Source: Sclerotiophoma versabilis (lineage: Eukaryota; Ascomycota; Dothideomycetes; Pleosporales; Didymellaceae). Taken from it: a DNA stretch of 64,000 bases. Position numbers and translations under genes: made by a program. Location: contig JAAROD010000014.1 in NCBI GenBank assembly GCA_012274445.1, positions 675,001 to 739,000 of the forward strand, in the 5' to 3' direction. This document shows positions 45,722 to 57,939 of this stretch, in pieces (the first letter of the stretch is position 1; each line of letters opens with the position of its first letter). Under the pieces are notes generated by a model. The model did not search any database. It was given only the letters and a program-made list of their open reading frames with translations, and had not been told where the DNA came from.

Positions 45722-46299
45722 TTTGTGCAGGGTCAGATGCGTTGGTCATGTCATCGACCGAGCAACTTTTGGCTGACTAAGAGCGCATCGAACCTCAATG
45801 TCGAGTTCAACACGGCAATTGGACTGATGTATATTTCATTCACATTCATACCGGGTACGAGTGATATCCCACTTCAGTCATTGATTCTGAGTCGAAACCA
45901 TCCCGATTTGTCAAGCTGAGGTCGAGCCCCGGCCTGTTCGCATGTTAGGCCAGCGACAAACATGGAATCCACCTGGACATGCACTCCACCAAGGCACGAG
46001 TATCGCCGACGCCCCACATGTTCCCGGAGTGCTAGAGCTCAAAAGCGCTGAAGTGATCTGGGCCAATGCAGGAACACGCCCGTCCTAACCGTGAATCAGC
46101 ACGTCATGGGCAAAGCGGCACGGGAAGTTCGCAGCCAACCGTTGTCCTGGCAACAAGGTATTTACTACATAGCTCTCCAGATCCTCGCGCAACCCATGTG
46201 TTCATCGCAAGCATTCCTGTGCTAAGCGACCGCTATCACTTTCCTCTCTGAAGGTCGCGCAAGGAAGGCCATCATTCCTTGCTAGCCTAGGTCGCAACC

Positions 46300-48416
46300 A
46301 TGGGCCGCTGGCAGCCCTACCTCTACTCGGCGCCGGAGAGGCAGTCGATGAACGACCCTGGGGACAACTTCAACCCCAAGGCTGTGACCATGGCTAGTCG
46401 CATGCCGCCTTCGCCCCCCAAGAAGAAGCAGGATGGCCCCCTGGTGGACTTCAACAAGCACCCCGACAGCTACCTAATCCTGCCATATGGAAAGACGGAC
46501 GCCAAGCCTATGAGCCCAAAGACCAAGTTGTGGATCAAGATTGCGCGATGGACACAGCTCTTCCTCCGCTTGTGCAGTTTGTTGGGCGCCGTTGGACTGC
46601 TGCTTTGTGCTATCTTCATCCGCGGTGCGCAGGACACTGAGGGTTGGATTATGAGGATTCCGGTAGGTGGAACTATCGTGCGTGTGTGAGAGGGCAAGAC
46701 TGATCAGCATAGCCCGGTGTCGATATGGTAGCATGCCTCTATGCCATCTACCACCTCATCCGCAGTCCCAGGTCGCGACCTCCGGCCAGCTCAGCCAGCT
46801 ACCATTTCTTCGCCTTAGTCACCGATGCTGGCTTCATCCCTTTCTACGTCTACACTCTGCTTCTTTCGCGGCGAAACGCCGGCATGGAGGCCGGAACTGC
46901 CGGGCGCTGGAGGACATTGTTTCCAACCGACGATGAGACGAATAAGATTCTCCTCACAACATGGCTTACTGCGACAACCGCGGCAGGTCTCCATTTGATT
47001 TCAGCATTGCTCGATATCTACCTTGTCATCATCTTCAGGAAGATCACGAAGCTGCCACCCGACATGAACCCACTCGAGGACAACTTGACTCGCAGGAAAT
47101 CGAAGCACAAGCATAAGAACTCGTCGATCTCTGCCGTGACGCCTTTCCTTGATAACGAGAAGCGCTTCAGTGCCCAAAGCACAACCTCAGTCGACAGGAA
47201 CTCACAATCTGACCCACTGCTTTCGCAGGACATTCCAAGCCCCACCAAAACACAGATGTCGTTCATGCACACTCGTAACGACTCGGAAACAGCTTACTCG
47301 CCGCATACTCCTCAGTCCGCTCATCAGTCCAAGGAGCGATTCTCAACGTACTCGCAACCCCACACCGCCCGCCAGTCTCGCGCAAGCTTGGCTCACCGTG
47401 ACGATCTATACCGCCGGGACGACAATGTCGACAACGAGACCTTGGCCCAACGTAAATCCTTCCTTGCTCAACAAGCGAATATTCAGCGACACGAAAGAAA
47501 TGACTCTTACATCACATCCTCGTCTAAGCAGGACTTCTACACGCCTCCTACCACTGCCAGCAACGATCAACCTACCTCCACCGGTGACATCGCGCTTGAG
47601 AAGAACAGCCGTAAAGATCTTAAAAACGACAATTGGTTCGTTCATGCTGATGACAATGACGAGCAGGGAAGCGACACTCGCTATCTGGCGCCAAAGCAGT
47701 CTACTTTTGGTCAGAAGAAAGGCTACACAACAGTGTCTTCATACGATGTCGAGGATGTCGAGGATGAGGTCGACCGACCGATGATGCCTCAGCCATTGCG
47801 CATGAACCCACCGACTCCTCAGCCCACGCCTCCTCCAATTCCCGACTTCGATAGCAAGAAGAACACACCGCCCCCTTCGAGCCTAAAGCGCACCCAGACA
47901 ACGACCTCAATCTCCACAGAAGCCACCTTCAGCCGCTCTCACTCACGTGGCAACACACCAAAATCGCGTTACTATGGCGACCTCAAGGCCGCAACGTCCG
48001 GTATCAGGAAAGGCGACTCAGCTTCAAACTCGCTTGCCACTTCGCCAAAGAAAGATACGTTCAAGAGCCAGCCCAACCATCTACTGAGCGCGACCGCACA
48101 GTACTCAGCCAACTCTTCGCCCGTCAAGAACAGCTTGGCGCAGAATGCGCCCTTCAGCTTAGACAAGAAGTCATACACAAGTGTGCGCAAGACTGGCGAG
48201 TTCAATCACACACCTGTAAAGGCCGTTTCGCCGCGTGTTGTTAGCAGGTCTGGCATTGACTACGTCAACCCTTACGAATTTGATGACTCAGATCTTGGTA
48301 TGCCAGGCCGCAGACGCGATGTTAGCGGAAAGATCGCGGAGGAGGGTCGTGGAGGAGCTTGGAATGACCATGGGCTGACACATCGCAAAGCCAGTGGTGT
48401 CGGCTATGCTTTTTAG
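46300..48416 (+). CDS. Four-transmembrane fungal membrane protein with long disordered tail
   Basis: Two exons, 46300-46662 and 46713-48416 (intron GTAGGT/CATAG, phase 0), giving 688 residues. The N-terminal 80 residues are polar with MGRWQPYLYSAPERQS at the start. Four hydrophobic segments follow at about 87-107 (LFLRLCSLLGAVGLLLCAIF), 123-137, 148-170 (YHFFALVTDAGFIPFYVYTLLLS) and 200-225 (TTAAGLHLISALLDIYLVII), a MARVEL-like topology. The remaining 450 residues are Ser/Thr/Pro-rich and disordered, probably cytosolic, with many potential phosphorylation sites. I recognise it only as the type of conserved fungal plasma-membrane protein of unknown function. Divergent from ARH1 with 578 bases between starts. 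Confidence 0.82.
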
Positions 48417-49456
48417 GCATGCGTATCCGTTTGTCTGCAACCGGCGTTGTGGGAGTGTTTCTGTATGCTTCGATGGACTGCACGTGTGAAAACATCTGAG
48501 ACGATACTGATGGGTTGGATATGAAAGGCGTCTGTATATGATATCAAGGACTTACATAGCGCCGCAGCCGGCGAGACTTGACGAATGGATTGGTTGCTCG
48601 AGCACAAACCTCGGCTCTTCCCACTTCACAACGTGATCTGGCTCCGTGGTACGGTACAGCGCAATGGCCTTGGGAACTTGTCAGAGTCAGTCAGCAGACA
48701 GCACAATTTCCCAGTGCCAATTCCAAGCCTCCTCGAGAACACGCGTTCATGTAGGCGGCTGTATTTGCGCACTCGTGTACGGCGGTTGCTGATCGCACGG
48801 GCCATTTGGAAAACGCGTGTGTGGAGCATTGTTGATTGACAGCGTCTGTAATCCACGCACAAACGAAGCGGAGAACGACGCGAGACGAATAGCTCCTGCT
48901 TGACGCTCTGTCGTGCAGCAACGTGCAGGAGCAGCCCATCACAGATGCTGCAAAACTCTTACGAACCGTCGCGGCGGCTGCATTGCATGAGCTTAGCCAG
49001 GCAGCGGGTCAAATCACTTGCTCGCGCGTGCACCCGCGCCGGGAGCTCGCCACCGCTAAGCACGCGCGTTCTGGGGCACTCGTGATCGCGCGGCATCCTT
49101 CAGGCATACTCGAGGTTGAGAATCACTACTCTTTCCCCTTCACTTGAACGCGACGCGCCACTGGACCCCCCTGAGTGCTCTGCGCGTTTTCATATCCTCT
49201 GTCTTCCCTCTTTGTCTGTTGTTTGGGACTTGGTCCTCTCTAGGGTGACGCGAACGGCTGCCTTAACTCATCAGCACGCGCCCGAGCCTCCGAGAACACG
49301 TCCGTAGACCAACTCTCCCAAACAGTCACCCCGCCATCCGGGTATCTGGTCCTCGTATACATACATCGTCCAGCTATCACTTTGTTTCTGTATTGATTTT
49401 TTGGATCCGATCGGTTGTGTCTTGCAATCTAAACCTTGGGGCCTTACCCCGCCGCC
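48417..49456. other. Intergenic upstream of the Whi5-like gene
   Basis: About 1 kb, likely a long promoter or 5' leader of the cell-cycle repressor gene. No gene supported. Confidence 0.45.
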
Positions 49457-50841
49457 ATGATGCGTAAGTCGCGTCTCTAGCACGATCGCGATGAGCGTCC
49501 ACTTACGACATGCACCACAGACCTCAACACTGCGCACCCTATAGATATTGCTACGCCACATAGATTGGATGTGCCGGAATCACAAGAGAGCGTGGAATCC
49601 ACCATCTCTAGTACTTTCTCTGCACCAGCTCTAGCCTCAACTTCGAGTAATTCATCCTCGGACCACGATGTGGCCTCACCGACTGAGCCCAGTGGCTCAG
49701 CAGGTCATATTAAATCTACACAAGAGGCAATGACGACTTCTCCAAGTCGCACTCATAGCCAGGCCACCAGACTAGATGTACCCCAGATCGACACAGCCGC
49801 CGCGAACGCCCCGCAACCCGGTCACACAACAGCAACTCACATGTTGCTAATCTCCCCCACAACTCAAGGCTTCAAGAGGAGTGCTGATGGTTCAGTGAAG
49901 GGTGATGGGTCGACAATAAGCCCAATAGAGAGGACGTCTGCACACAAGCGGAACAAGAGCATGGAAACACATTCAAGTAGTCGCATTGGAGAAGTACGTG
50001 ACTGTTCTTCATGACATTTTCTATGCGAGGCTAACGCGTACGCAGCTATCCGCTCAACTGAAGACCCGTCTCTCGTATGCCATGGTCAAGGTACAGAATG
50101 GTTGGGAGAAGCAGTCACTCGAAGAACTGGAGGAAGTTCACTCACAACGCGGATCGCCCAACTCTGCGCCTGGCGGCTCTCGAGTCACATTTGAATCACC
50201 ATCCACTACAGACTATCGACGAAGACCCAGCGCTGTCTCTGATAATTCCGATCAAATCATCATGTCTCCAGCTTCCGACTCAGTACGGTCACATGCTCTC
50301 AATTCAGGTCAGTGCTACACTGCCACTGTGGGATCCGTGTCATTAACAATCCTCAGCATACTGGCGATCCACCAACAAGCCAGCAATGAACGCTGCTGCC
50401 AACCTCATATCCATCACGGGCGGAAATGCAGGGCTTGGGCTCGCTCCAGCCCCTGAGTTTGAGTCTGCAAGGAGGCGTAGGTCAAGCACTACACATCCGC
50501 CCCCATCGTTTTTAGGATCAGCGCAAAGAAAGCATCACAGTGATGTCGGTGCTGGCCAGAGAGCTCCGACAACACCCCGAGCAGGCATCCTTCGAATGCC
50601 CAGTCAGCAAGCGGAGAAAGATGCTGTAGACACATTACTGTTCATGAGCAGTCCAAAGAACTCGCAACACTTTCCACATACCAGTCAATCTGGACACAGC
50701 TCGCTGCGAGAAGGAGCGCCTCAACGGCGTGTTATGTTTGAGGCGTATCCACCTCAAGACAGGCGAATGATTTATCAGCCACCGATGCCTACCTCGAGTC
50801 ATTATTCTGCCGGACCATACGCTCCCCAGCCGGCGCGGTAG
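49457..50841 (+). CDS. G1/S transcriptional repressor, Whi5/Nrm1 family
   Basis: Four exons, 49457-49463, 49521-49993, 50046-50307 and 50357-50841, giving 408 residues. The first exon is only 7 bases (ATG ATG C) before GTAAGT; the acceptor CACAG restores HLNTAHPIDIATPHR. All junctions keep phase. The N-terminal 155 residues are Ser/Thr-rich and disordered. The Whi5/Nrm1 motif starts at residue 161: LSAQLKTRLSYAMVKVQNGW followed by EKQSLEELE. A second conserved element near the C-terminus reads AEKDAVDTLLFMSSPKNSQ, like the GTB-type motif that binds SBF/MBF. In yeasts these proteins hold G1/S promoters off until CDK phosphorylation, or feed back on MBF. Numerous SP/TP sites fit CDK control. 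Confidence 0.88.
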
Positions 50842-51872
50842 CCGATACGAACATTCATCCTGCACCTCCTAGGACCTTTCAACACCCTTCTCTGTAAGGC
50901 TTAGCGAACGCATTGCATTGACGGCGTTGTGGTGCGGTGATACCCAGTTGCTTTGTTACATTGAAGGCACAGTCTTAGCTCAACACATCAGGAAGACTGC
51001 GGAGATCATCCTTTTTGCATTTGTTATCACTCTTCGCTGTCCGGACACAGTAGTGGAGCCTTGCGTTTTTATCCATCCTCGAACTTCCAGGTCGTTTCAG
51101 GCCTGGTTGCGAATCAAGCGAGCATCTGTAGAAGTAAGAACGACATTTAACGACATAATCATACAGTGCCTTTGACCATTCTTGTGTTGCAAGAGCCATG
51201 GTGACCTGAGCTTTGGCGATTCGAATACTTCGCCGAATCTACTCCGATCTTGCGCCAGAGTGACAAGCTGCGAATCCTCAACACGGCATTCCTACTGTGT
51301 AGCTGCACCCCAGAGTATATTCCTGGATACTCCGGGGAAACTAGAACACACTTGCAGATATCGCTGCGTCGCTGAGCTCCCTGCTAACAATATGAGCATC
51401 TCCTGCCTCGAATCCTTCGCACCTCGACTCGTCCTCGCCAAGACGCAAGAGCTGTTGCCCAGAAATTTTGAGAGCCTCAACTTGATTTCGTCACGCCAGC
51501 GAGCCAATTCGGGTCGATGTTCCTGCATGCCCCTCGCAGCCGGGGTTGTGCGGAAGGTCCACAACGAAATAATGCGCGTGTGAGGTCATCCTTGCAACCA
51601 GCGTATCAGCCCACAGATGCTCCAGCTTTCGCGTGCACCCTTAGTCATGCTGTCGAAACAGTTTAAATATTTTAGAGTTCCACCTTGGCTTCCCCATTGA
51701 CGCTTTTGCTCATCCAACCTTTCCCCAGAACCTCACATCCGGCTTTTGACACGCCTGACGTGCAGGTGAGCTCACGCGAATTCTGAAGGGAGCTTGAGCA
51801 CCGACCATCACCGACCTCCGACGTCAACACAATCGATAAGCTTTTCACCGACGAAGGAAGAGAGCTGCAAAC
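50842..51872. other. Intergenic upstream of ACH1
   Basis: About 1 kb; no gene supported. Open frames below 135 codons lack motifs. Confidence 0.5.
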
Positions 51873-53812
51873 ATGTCTGTCTCAGCCGCGCTCAAGGCGA
51901 GGGTCAGGAGACCCAGCTATCTCAAGAAGATTGCGAAGGCAGAGGACCTGATTCACCATTTCCCCAATGATGCGTACATTGGCTGGTCTGGCTTCACAGG
52001 TGTTGGTTACCCAAAGTGAGTGAAGCTTCTGTTCATCACATCAAGTCTCTTTTAAAGTGGGGGGGGGGGGGGGGGGGACGTACAGTTAGAAAATACGGGT
52101 TATCGGGAGCTCTTTTTGTGTGGATGTGCGACATGGCATGGTATTGAGTATATGCCGAGGGGGAACGGAAGTTTGAAGACGAGCATTATCACCGAGACAT
52201 CTCCGACGCTACTGTGTTGAGCTGAGAGGTGCGGTGATCGACTGTCTCACACATGGCATTGGAATGATTCTATTCAAGGCTAATCGATACTGTTCAGGAA
52301 GATTCCAATTGCTCTCGCAGAACACGTTGAGAAGAACAACCTCCAGGGAAAGCTCAAGTACAACCTGTTCGTCGGTGCGTCGTCTGGCGCAGAAACCGAG
52401 AACCGATGGGCGAGGAATAACATGATCAACCGCCGATCGCCACATCAAGTCGGTAAGGATATCGCCAAGGGAATCAACAATGGCGAGATTAAGTTCTGGG
52501 ACAAGCACCTGAGTATGTTCCCCGTGGACCTGATGTACGGATTTTACACCCTCGACAAGCCACAGAACCGTCTGGATGTTACTATCGTAGAGGCATCCGC
52601 AATCACAGAAGATGGTGGCATCATTCCCGGTGCCTCAGTGGGCGCAACACCTGAGCTGGTCCAAATGGCCGACAAGATCATCATCGAAGTCAATACTGCC
52701 AGCCCCAACTACGAGGGACTCCACGACATCACAATGACAGACCTGCCACCGAATCGAAAGCCGTACCTCGTCATGTCTCCTGAGGACCGTATTGGTACGC
52801 CTCATGTCCCGGTTGACCCTGAGAGGGTCATTGCTATCGTGGAGAGTGACTACGCCGACCAGACGCAGCCCAACGCGCCCGCAGACGACACTTCCAAGGC
52901 CATTGCCGGTAACCTGATTGAATTTCTGGAGCACGAGGTCAGCAAAGGACGACTTCCCAAGAACCTTCTCCCCCTCCAGTCCGGTATTGGTAACATCGCC
53001 AACGCAGTCATTGAGGGACTTGCTACTGGTGGCGCCAACTTCAAGAACCTGAAGGTCTGGACCGAGGTTCTGCAGGACTCCTTCCTTGACTTGTTCGACT
53101 CGGGCAACCTTGACTTTGCTACTGCTACATCGATCCGTTTCTCGCCTGATGGATTCGAGCGCTTCTACAAGGGCTGGGAGGACTACGCACCAAAGCTATT
53201 GCTCCGCTCGCAGCAGGTCTCGAACTCGCCTGAGATCATCCGTCGTCTTGGAGTGATTGGGTAAGTCTGTGCCCATGTAGACATTTAGCGTCTGTGCTAA
53301 TTTAGTTCAGTATGAACACCCCCGTCGAAGTCGACATCTATGCCCACGCCAACTCCACCTGTGTTATGGGCTCCCGCATCTTGAACGGTCTTGGAGGATC
53401 TGCCGACTTCCTGCGCTCTGCTAAGTACTCCATCATGCACACTCCCTCCACCCGCCCATCAAAGAATGACCCCACCGGAGTATCCTGCATCGTGCCCAAG
53501 GTAACGCACGTCGACCAGACCGAGCACGATCTCGATGTCATCGTCACTGAGCAGGGTCTCGCCGACGTCCGTGGCATGTCACCCCGTGAGCGTGCTAGGG
53601 TCATCATCAACAAGTGTGCTCACCCTGACTACAAGCCGATTCTCCAGGACTACTTCGACAAGGCCGAGTTTGAGTGTCTGAGGAAGGGGTGGGGTCACCA
53701 GCCGCATTTGCTATGGAACGCGTATGACATGCACAAGCACTTGAACGAACATGGTACTATGAAGTTGCCTAAATGGGACTACTCCAGTGCTGAGTCTGGT
53801 ATGCGTAACTAA
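51873..53812 (+). CDS. ACH1: Acetyl-CoA hydrolase / CoA-transferase (Ach1)
   Basis: Three exons, 51873-52015, 52298-53260 and 53311-53812, giving 535 residues. Intron 1 is unusually long for this window (282 bases) and holds a 19-G run; its acceptor TTCAG restores GYPKKIPIALAEHVE. Intron 2 joins LGVIG to MNTPVEVDIYAHAN. Domains are the two CoA-transferase halves: AYIGWSGFTGVGYPK near the N-terminus, PLQSGIGNIANAVIEGL in the middle and VTEQGLADVRGMSPRERA at the C-terminal half, which includes the glutamate of the family's active region. Fungal Ach1 moves CoA between succinyl-CoA and acetate or propionate in mitochondria, detoxifying acetate/propionate. No upstream in-frame ATG competes. Confidence 0.95.
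52059..52077 (+). repeat. Poly-G tract in ACH1 intron 1
   Basis: Nineteen consecutive G, 44 bases after the donor of the long first intron of ACH1. Confidence 0.95.
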
Positions 53813-54279
53813 GTCTGGCGAGATATGCCGAAATTAATGTATGAAATCGGAGAAACAATTTCAAACTTCAGAAAATTGTCTTTCTGAAAAGCGTCGATGA
53901 TTTGACGATGATGTGAACATTACCCAAGCTATCCGTAACTCTTCAGTGCTCTCATGGGCGAGCTCTTCGCGACCAGGACGTCCTGTCCGTGAAGATCTTC
54001 AATGGGCCACGAACAGTCCTAGAGCACTACTAACAGAACCCTGAAGGAATCTTCTGCGCCGGAATTCAGTCTTAGGAGCGCATCGCATTTGGGTGCACAC
54101 TGCTTGAACAGCTGTTAGAGAACGCCAAAAAGCACAAACAAGCCATCATCGTGACAATGTGTGAAGCAACCAGACAAACATGCACTCCCAAGCTACAAAA
54201 GAGTGACTTGCAGTGCCCTGAACTCCGTGTGCAGCAGTGCAACAAAAGCAAAAAAGATGAGACAAAGGCAAAAAGAAAG

Positions 54280-54351
54280 CGACCGATGTGGGACTCGAAC
54301 CCACAGCCTCAGCCTTAGGAGGGCTGCGCGCTACCATTGCGCCAACCGGCC
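54280..54351 (-). tRNA. tRNA-Arg (anticodon CCT)
   Basis: Read on the minus strand the 72 bases fold as a complete tRNA: acceptor GGCCGGT pairing with ATCGGTC (with G-T pairs), D stem GCGC/GCGC, anticodon stem CAGCC/GGCTG around loop CTCCTAA (anticodon CCT, reading AGG), a 5-base variable loop and T arm GTGGG-TTCGAGT-CCCAC. The discriminator base is G. No intron. The T loop contains the TTCGA box B core for RNA polymerase III. Lies alone between ACH1 and the small membrane ORFs. Confidence 0.95.
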
Positions 54352-55491
54352 GGGTCTGCTGTAGAACTATGGCAAGAGCGTGCACAAAAGCGTAAATATT
54401 GCCCGCAGAGTATGGTCATTCCAACGCTTATCATTACTTGAATGCTCCTCGCCTCTGCCATTCGTTAAGTGGGGCGTCTGATGTTTGCTGCATTAGCCGA
54501 CGCAACCCATTGCGGGTTTGCGGCGATTGGTGGTGGCTGCTTGGCGTAGTGACGTGGTAATCAGATCGTTCGTTCTCAGGGCAACCCTTGTGTAACGCAT
54601 TATTCGAATAGTACGAATGAGCGCGAAAAAAAAAGATAGAGAAGAGGTGCAGCGAATGTGCACGCGAGGAAGTTGGTCGACGATAGAGAAGAAGAGCCAC
54701 CGTTGCAATAGGAGAAGCACGCTAGCGTCACGTCACGCGATTAAGCCGGACCTTCTTTGGAGCATAGCACTCTTACAGTTATGTCGAAATTGCAATTGTC
54801 TGGCCACAATCTTTGGCCGCTTGTTTGTGAATGGTAGTGGTCATACGTTCGTTGTAAGCGCGATAAGCCAGCGGCTCGTTGCCCTGCCAGCTCATTGCTC
54901 ACGACGGCGCTGGAGAACACTTGAATAGTGTTCGCAGTCAATGCGCATGAAATTCCATGTCTGCCGCCTGGACGCACGTCAATCACATACCATCAGTTCT
55001 TGGGACGTAAATGTTACACCTTTCGCAGACCAAACGATGACCTTCATACCTACAGCACTCACTCGCTATTGCTATCGTGATGGGTGTTGTTTACACCGGC
55101 TGGATGCTGAGCTTCGAGATGATTCGGCTGCTTGATTGCGACGGACAGCGTGAATACCAGCCTGAGCGTGGAGATCGACTAAATCGTCCGGGCCTCCGAC
55201 CTTGTGGGCGGCCGAATGCTGACGTGGAAGGGTTTAATCGCTGGACGTCGGTAGTATAGATTCTTGTTAACAAGGATATCGTTTGTGCAAATTGGCTGTT
55301 CGTGCATTCGTTTTGCTGCTGGCAGTGAGTTGCTACACTTTCCCGAGACGTCAAAGTTGCTCTGCTTAGCTGTCGTTCGGAACTCTATATCTTCTCATTT
55401 ACTGTCTCGCTGGTCTCTGGTTACTGTCTACTGCGTACGGCTGAGCAATTGCTAACAAGGCAAATTTGCAAGCTACCGTCTATTCGCTTCA
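54352..55491. other. Intergenic after tRNA-Arg
   Basis: About 1.1 kb without a supported gene. A T-run suited to RNA polymerase III termination of the minus-strand tRNA would lie below 54280; an A-rich stretch (+ strand) occurs at 54242-54279, i.e. T-rich on the minus strand. Confidence 0.45.
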
Positions 55492-55965
55492 TTGACATGT
55501 CTTTACGGCCATACTGTATCGGAGCCCGAGCAAACCGTCATAATTGTAGTGTGCGGTACCCTTGCGCTCAGTGGCGTACTTCTTTCACTCTACATGTTTT
55601 TCCAAGCCTGTATAGCCAAGAAACAGACTCCACAGCACACAACATGGCGTCAGCATCCATCGACTCACGCCAGGAGTGATTCAAGCCGGACCTCACAGTA
55701 CGCGTTCAATCGGTACTGCTCTACTGGCGATCCGATCGGTTTGAGTATCTCGTCCGAACGATGCTTGAGTAACCGTGCAGTAGTCGGAGATTCACAACCT
55801 CATGAGCCATACGATACCAGGTACACGTATACATGCGACTGTTCAGATGGATGGATGAGCGATGGTGGCAATTGTCCGCACCGCTGCCCGCGCCTGGAGC
55901 AATGTCAGTCAGTGCTGTCGGGGCACTGTAACAGAGTATATCATGTCTTATTCTTGCCAGTTTGA
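55492..55965 (+). CDS. Hypothetical ORF with one membrane segment and a Cys-rich tail
   Basis: A 157-codon open frame with a hydrophobic segment TVIIVVCGTLALSGVLLSLY and, near the end, a cysteine-rich stretch (YTYTCDCSDGWMSDGGNC) superficially like an EGF module. It has no ATG at its 5' end (the first in-frame codon is TTG), so if real the start is in an upstream exon or the frame begins at the internal ATG inside the hydrophobic segment. First of three neighbouring small single-TM frames on the same strand. Confidence 0.3.
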   Translation: MTCLYGHTVSEPEQTVIIVVCGTLALSGVLLSLYMFFQACIAKKQTPQHTTWRQHPSTHARSDSSRTSQYAFNRYCSTGDPIGLSISSERCLSNRAVVGDSQPHEPYDTRYTYTCDCSDGWMSDGGNCPHRCPRLEQCQSVLSGHCNRVYHVLFLPV

Positions 55966-56095
55966 ATCACGGATGGTTGTTGCGGTATACAGGTTTCAGT
56001 AGGGACATACACTCTTGGGTGACCCAGTGTGGTATTAGTCGTTTGTTGGTTTGGTCTTTCTTGGAGCTTGTTTGCAACTCTTCTGGACTGACCGT

Positions 56096-56353
56096 ATGCA
56101 CGGGATCATCGTCTTGGCCATCATAGGTATGCTCCTGCTGAGATTCTTTATATCGTCCCTTCGAACCAAAATCGCCATCAATACACAGCCCTCAAACCCA
56201 TCGCTACAACCCGAACCACAACCTGCAGTCGCCGACGTCGAGCTTGCGCCTCTTCCGCAAGTGTTATTCTCCCTGCACTTGTGTGAATACCAGAAGAGTA
56301 ACTTTCGGGTGCCGAGGGATGCGGAGTTGGAGGAGCGTGTTGATGGTTACTAG
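56096..56353 (+). CDS. Small single-pass membrane protein, hypothetical
   Basis: 85 codons from the ATG at 56096. An N-terminal hydrophobic segment (GIIVLAIIGMLLLRFFI, residues 3-19) acts as signal or anchor and is followed by SSLRTK and a Pro-rich, then acidic tail (FRVPRDAELEERVDGY). No family recognised. The clean hydrophobic N-terminus followed by basic residues supports a real membrane protein, but length is short enough for chance. Confidence 0.45.
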   Translation: MHGIIVLAIIGMLLLRFFISSLRTKIAINTQPSNPSLQPEPQPAVADVELAPLPQVLFSLHLCEYQKSNFRVPRDAELEERVDGY

Positions 56354-56596
56354 TACAGCATCTAGGAGAAGTAAGATAAGTCGTTGGCGACAATACTTAG
56401 GGGCAGATTGTTGCTACGGCGCTGCTGCTGGACGCTGCATTGTGGTTGCTGTTTGCTCCGTACCAAATGGAGAACATGCGGAGAGTGTAACCTGGAGAAT
56501 GTCAAAGGTTTGATTGAAGAGCTCCAGGTCATAAGTAGATCTGTAACGGCCCCCACTTCCTTACCTTCATTTCAGCAGCTCTCCCCAACCAACAAT

Positions 56597-56812
56597 ATGT
56601 TCGATATCGACACGGTCTTGTACATCGCCATCCTTTACGGCATCTTCCTTGCCACACCAGTGATCTTCTTCGTCTTGTACATCATCCTCAAAACTTCAGA
56701 AGGCGAGAAAGAGGAGACTTTCAAGGAAGAAACTAAGAGGAAGGCAAGGGACTTGGTCTGGGAGAGAACGCACGGCGTCGAGAGCGTGGCGATGCCGGTG
56801 ACCGCGATATAG
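56597..56812 (+). CDS. Small single-pass membrane protein, hypothetical
   Basis: 71 codons from the ATG at 56597 (context aacaatATG). Residues about 7-30 form one membrane segment (VLYIAILYGIFLATPVIFFV), followed by a charged helix (EGEKEETFKEETKRKARDLV) and a short tail. Topology: N-out or N-in short end, cytosolic charged tail probable. No family recognised. Lies 240 bases downstream of the previous small membrane ORF. Confidence 0.5.
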   Translation: MFDIDTVLYIAILYGIFLATPVIFFVLYIILKTSEGEKEETFKEETKRKARDLVWERTHGVESVAMPVTAI

Positions 56813-57939
56813 ACTGGTCATGTCTCGTAATCATCGGGGAATTGCACTGCTTTTTGTGCCAGCTTCCTGGAGATCATTCGGAGAGCTGCCTATCGGGCCG
56901 TCATCGCGACCGCAGCTTTGTGTTTTGAACCTGCGAACGGTTCTTGTTGGCGCCCAGAGCCCTGTGGTGCCATGTGAATGCTCTCACGTTACCGACACGA
57001 TAGGAAATGCAATCGTCTGTTGAGAGCAGATTGCAGATGTACATACTCTGCAAATCCTCCAATGATGTGTGATGCATACAGAAATTGGGTGGCTACCTAG
57101 CAATCGTTCCTTCCATTATTTCTATGCACCATTGTCGCACCCGCCACACTCATCAGACTCGTGCCTGCATGAGTGCAACGTGCGACGCACCAGAAGCAAT
57201 AGCGTTCTTCACCACACAAACTTGCCGATTCACACGCCTTCGGTGCTGTTCCTGAGGTTGTAGCTGGCGGATTATGATGCCTGCAAACGGATCCGTATGC
57301 AGCGAGCCGTCTTAGCCGAAGGATCGATGCTAACTGTGCATGGCATAGATCTGCGCGACGCGCGGCCTGGCGTGGACGTCACGTCATACCAAGCAACATC
57401 AATGCGGGCGAGCATGCTGTGAAACAAGAGCTGAAGGCAGTTGTTTGTGAGCCTTGTTATTGTCAGAGTTGTGCAAGCTGCCGCGTTGTTGGAAGTGTGC
57501 AATGGCACTGAACTGATTGCAATCGCATAGAATGTTGATACAAAGAATCAGATCACCTGTTGATACGGGTAAAGCGGATAAACGTATCTTAGGGACGATG
57601 GGCTCTGACAATCATCATCGTGAAAAGCTAGATCAAGGCCGATTAAGAGTCAGTTCAACTCGATGTGAAATGAGAGTCAACCAAGTACAACAAAAGAATC
57701 ATGGTAACGGAGGAGCGCAGATCAAGTTTGTGAGCTATTATGATAGCATTGAATACATTCCGTGAAAATTCGTATTACAAAAGTATGATCGATGTGATCG
57801 AGGTATCCCAACACCGTGTATCATTTCGCGTCCGACAGCGCCTGTCTCCGTTTGAGACGGAGCGTGATATTATCCATTCGAAGAAGCCATTGTGGAACTT
57901 TTGAAATGGTTGTCGACTAATGGTCGACGTACGAGCCGC
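56813..57939. other. Intergenic
   Basis: About 1.1 kb. No gene supported on either strand. Confidence 0.5.

Noticed and set aside
54146..54385. 79-codon minus-strand frame
   Set aside because: It reads through the tRNA-Arg gene; the folded tRNA explains the sequence.
55816..55905. EGF-like cysteine pattern in the first small membrane frame
   Set aside because: Single short stretch, no proper start codon and no second module; similarity is probably chance.
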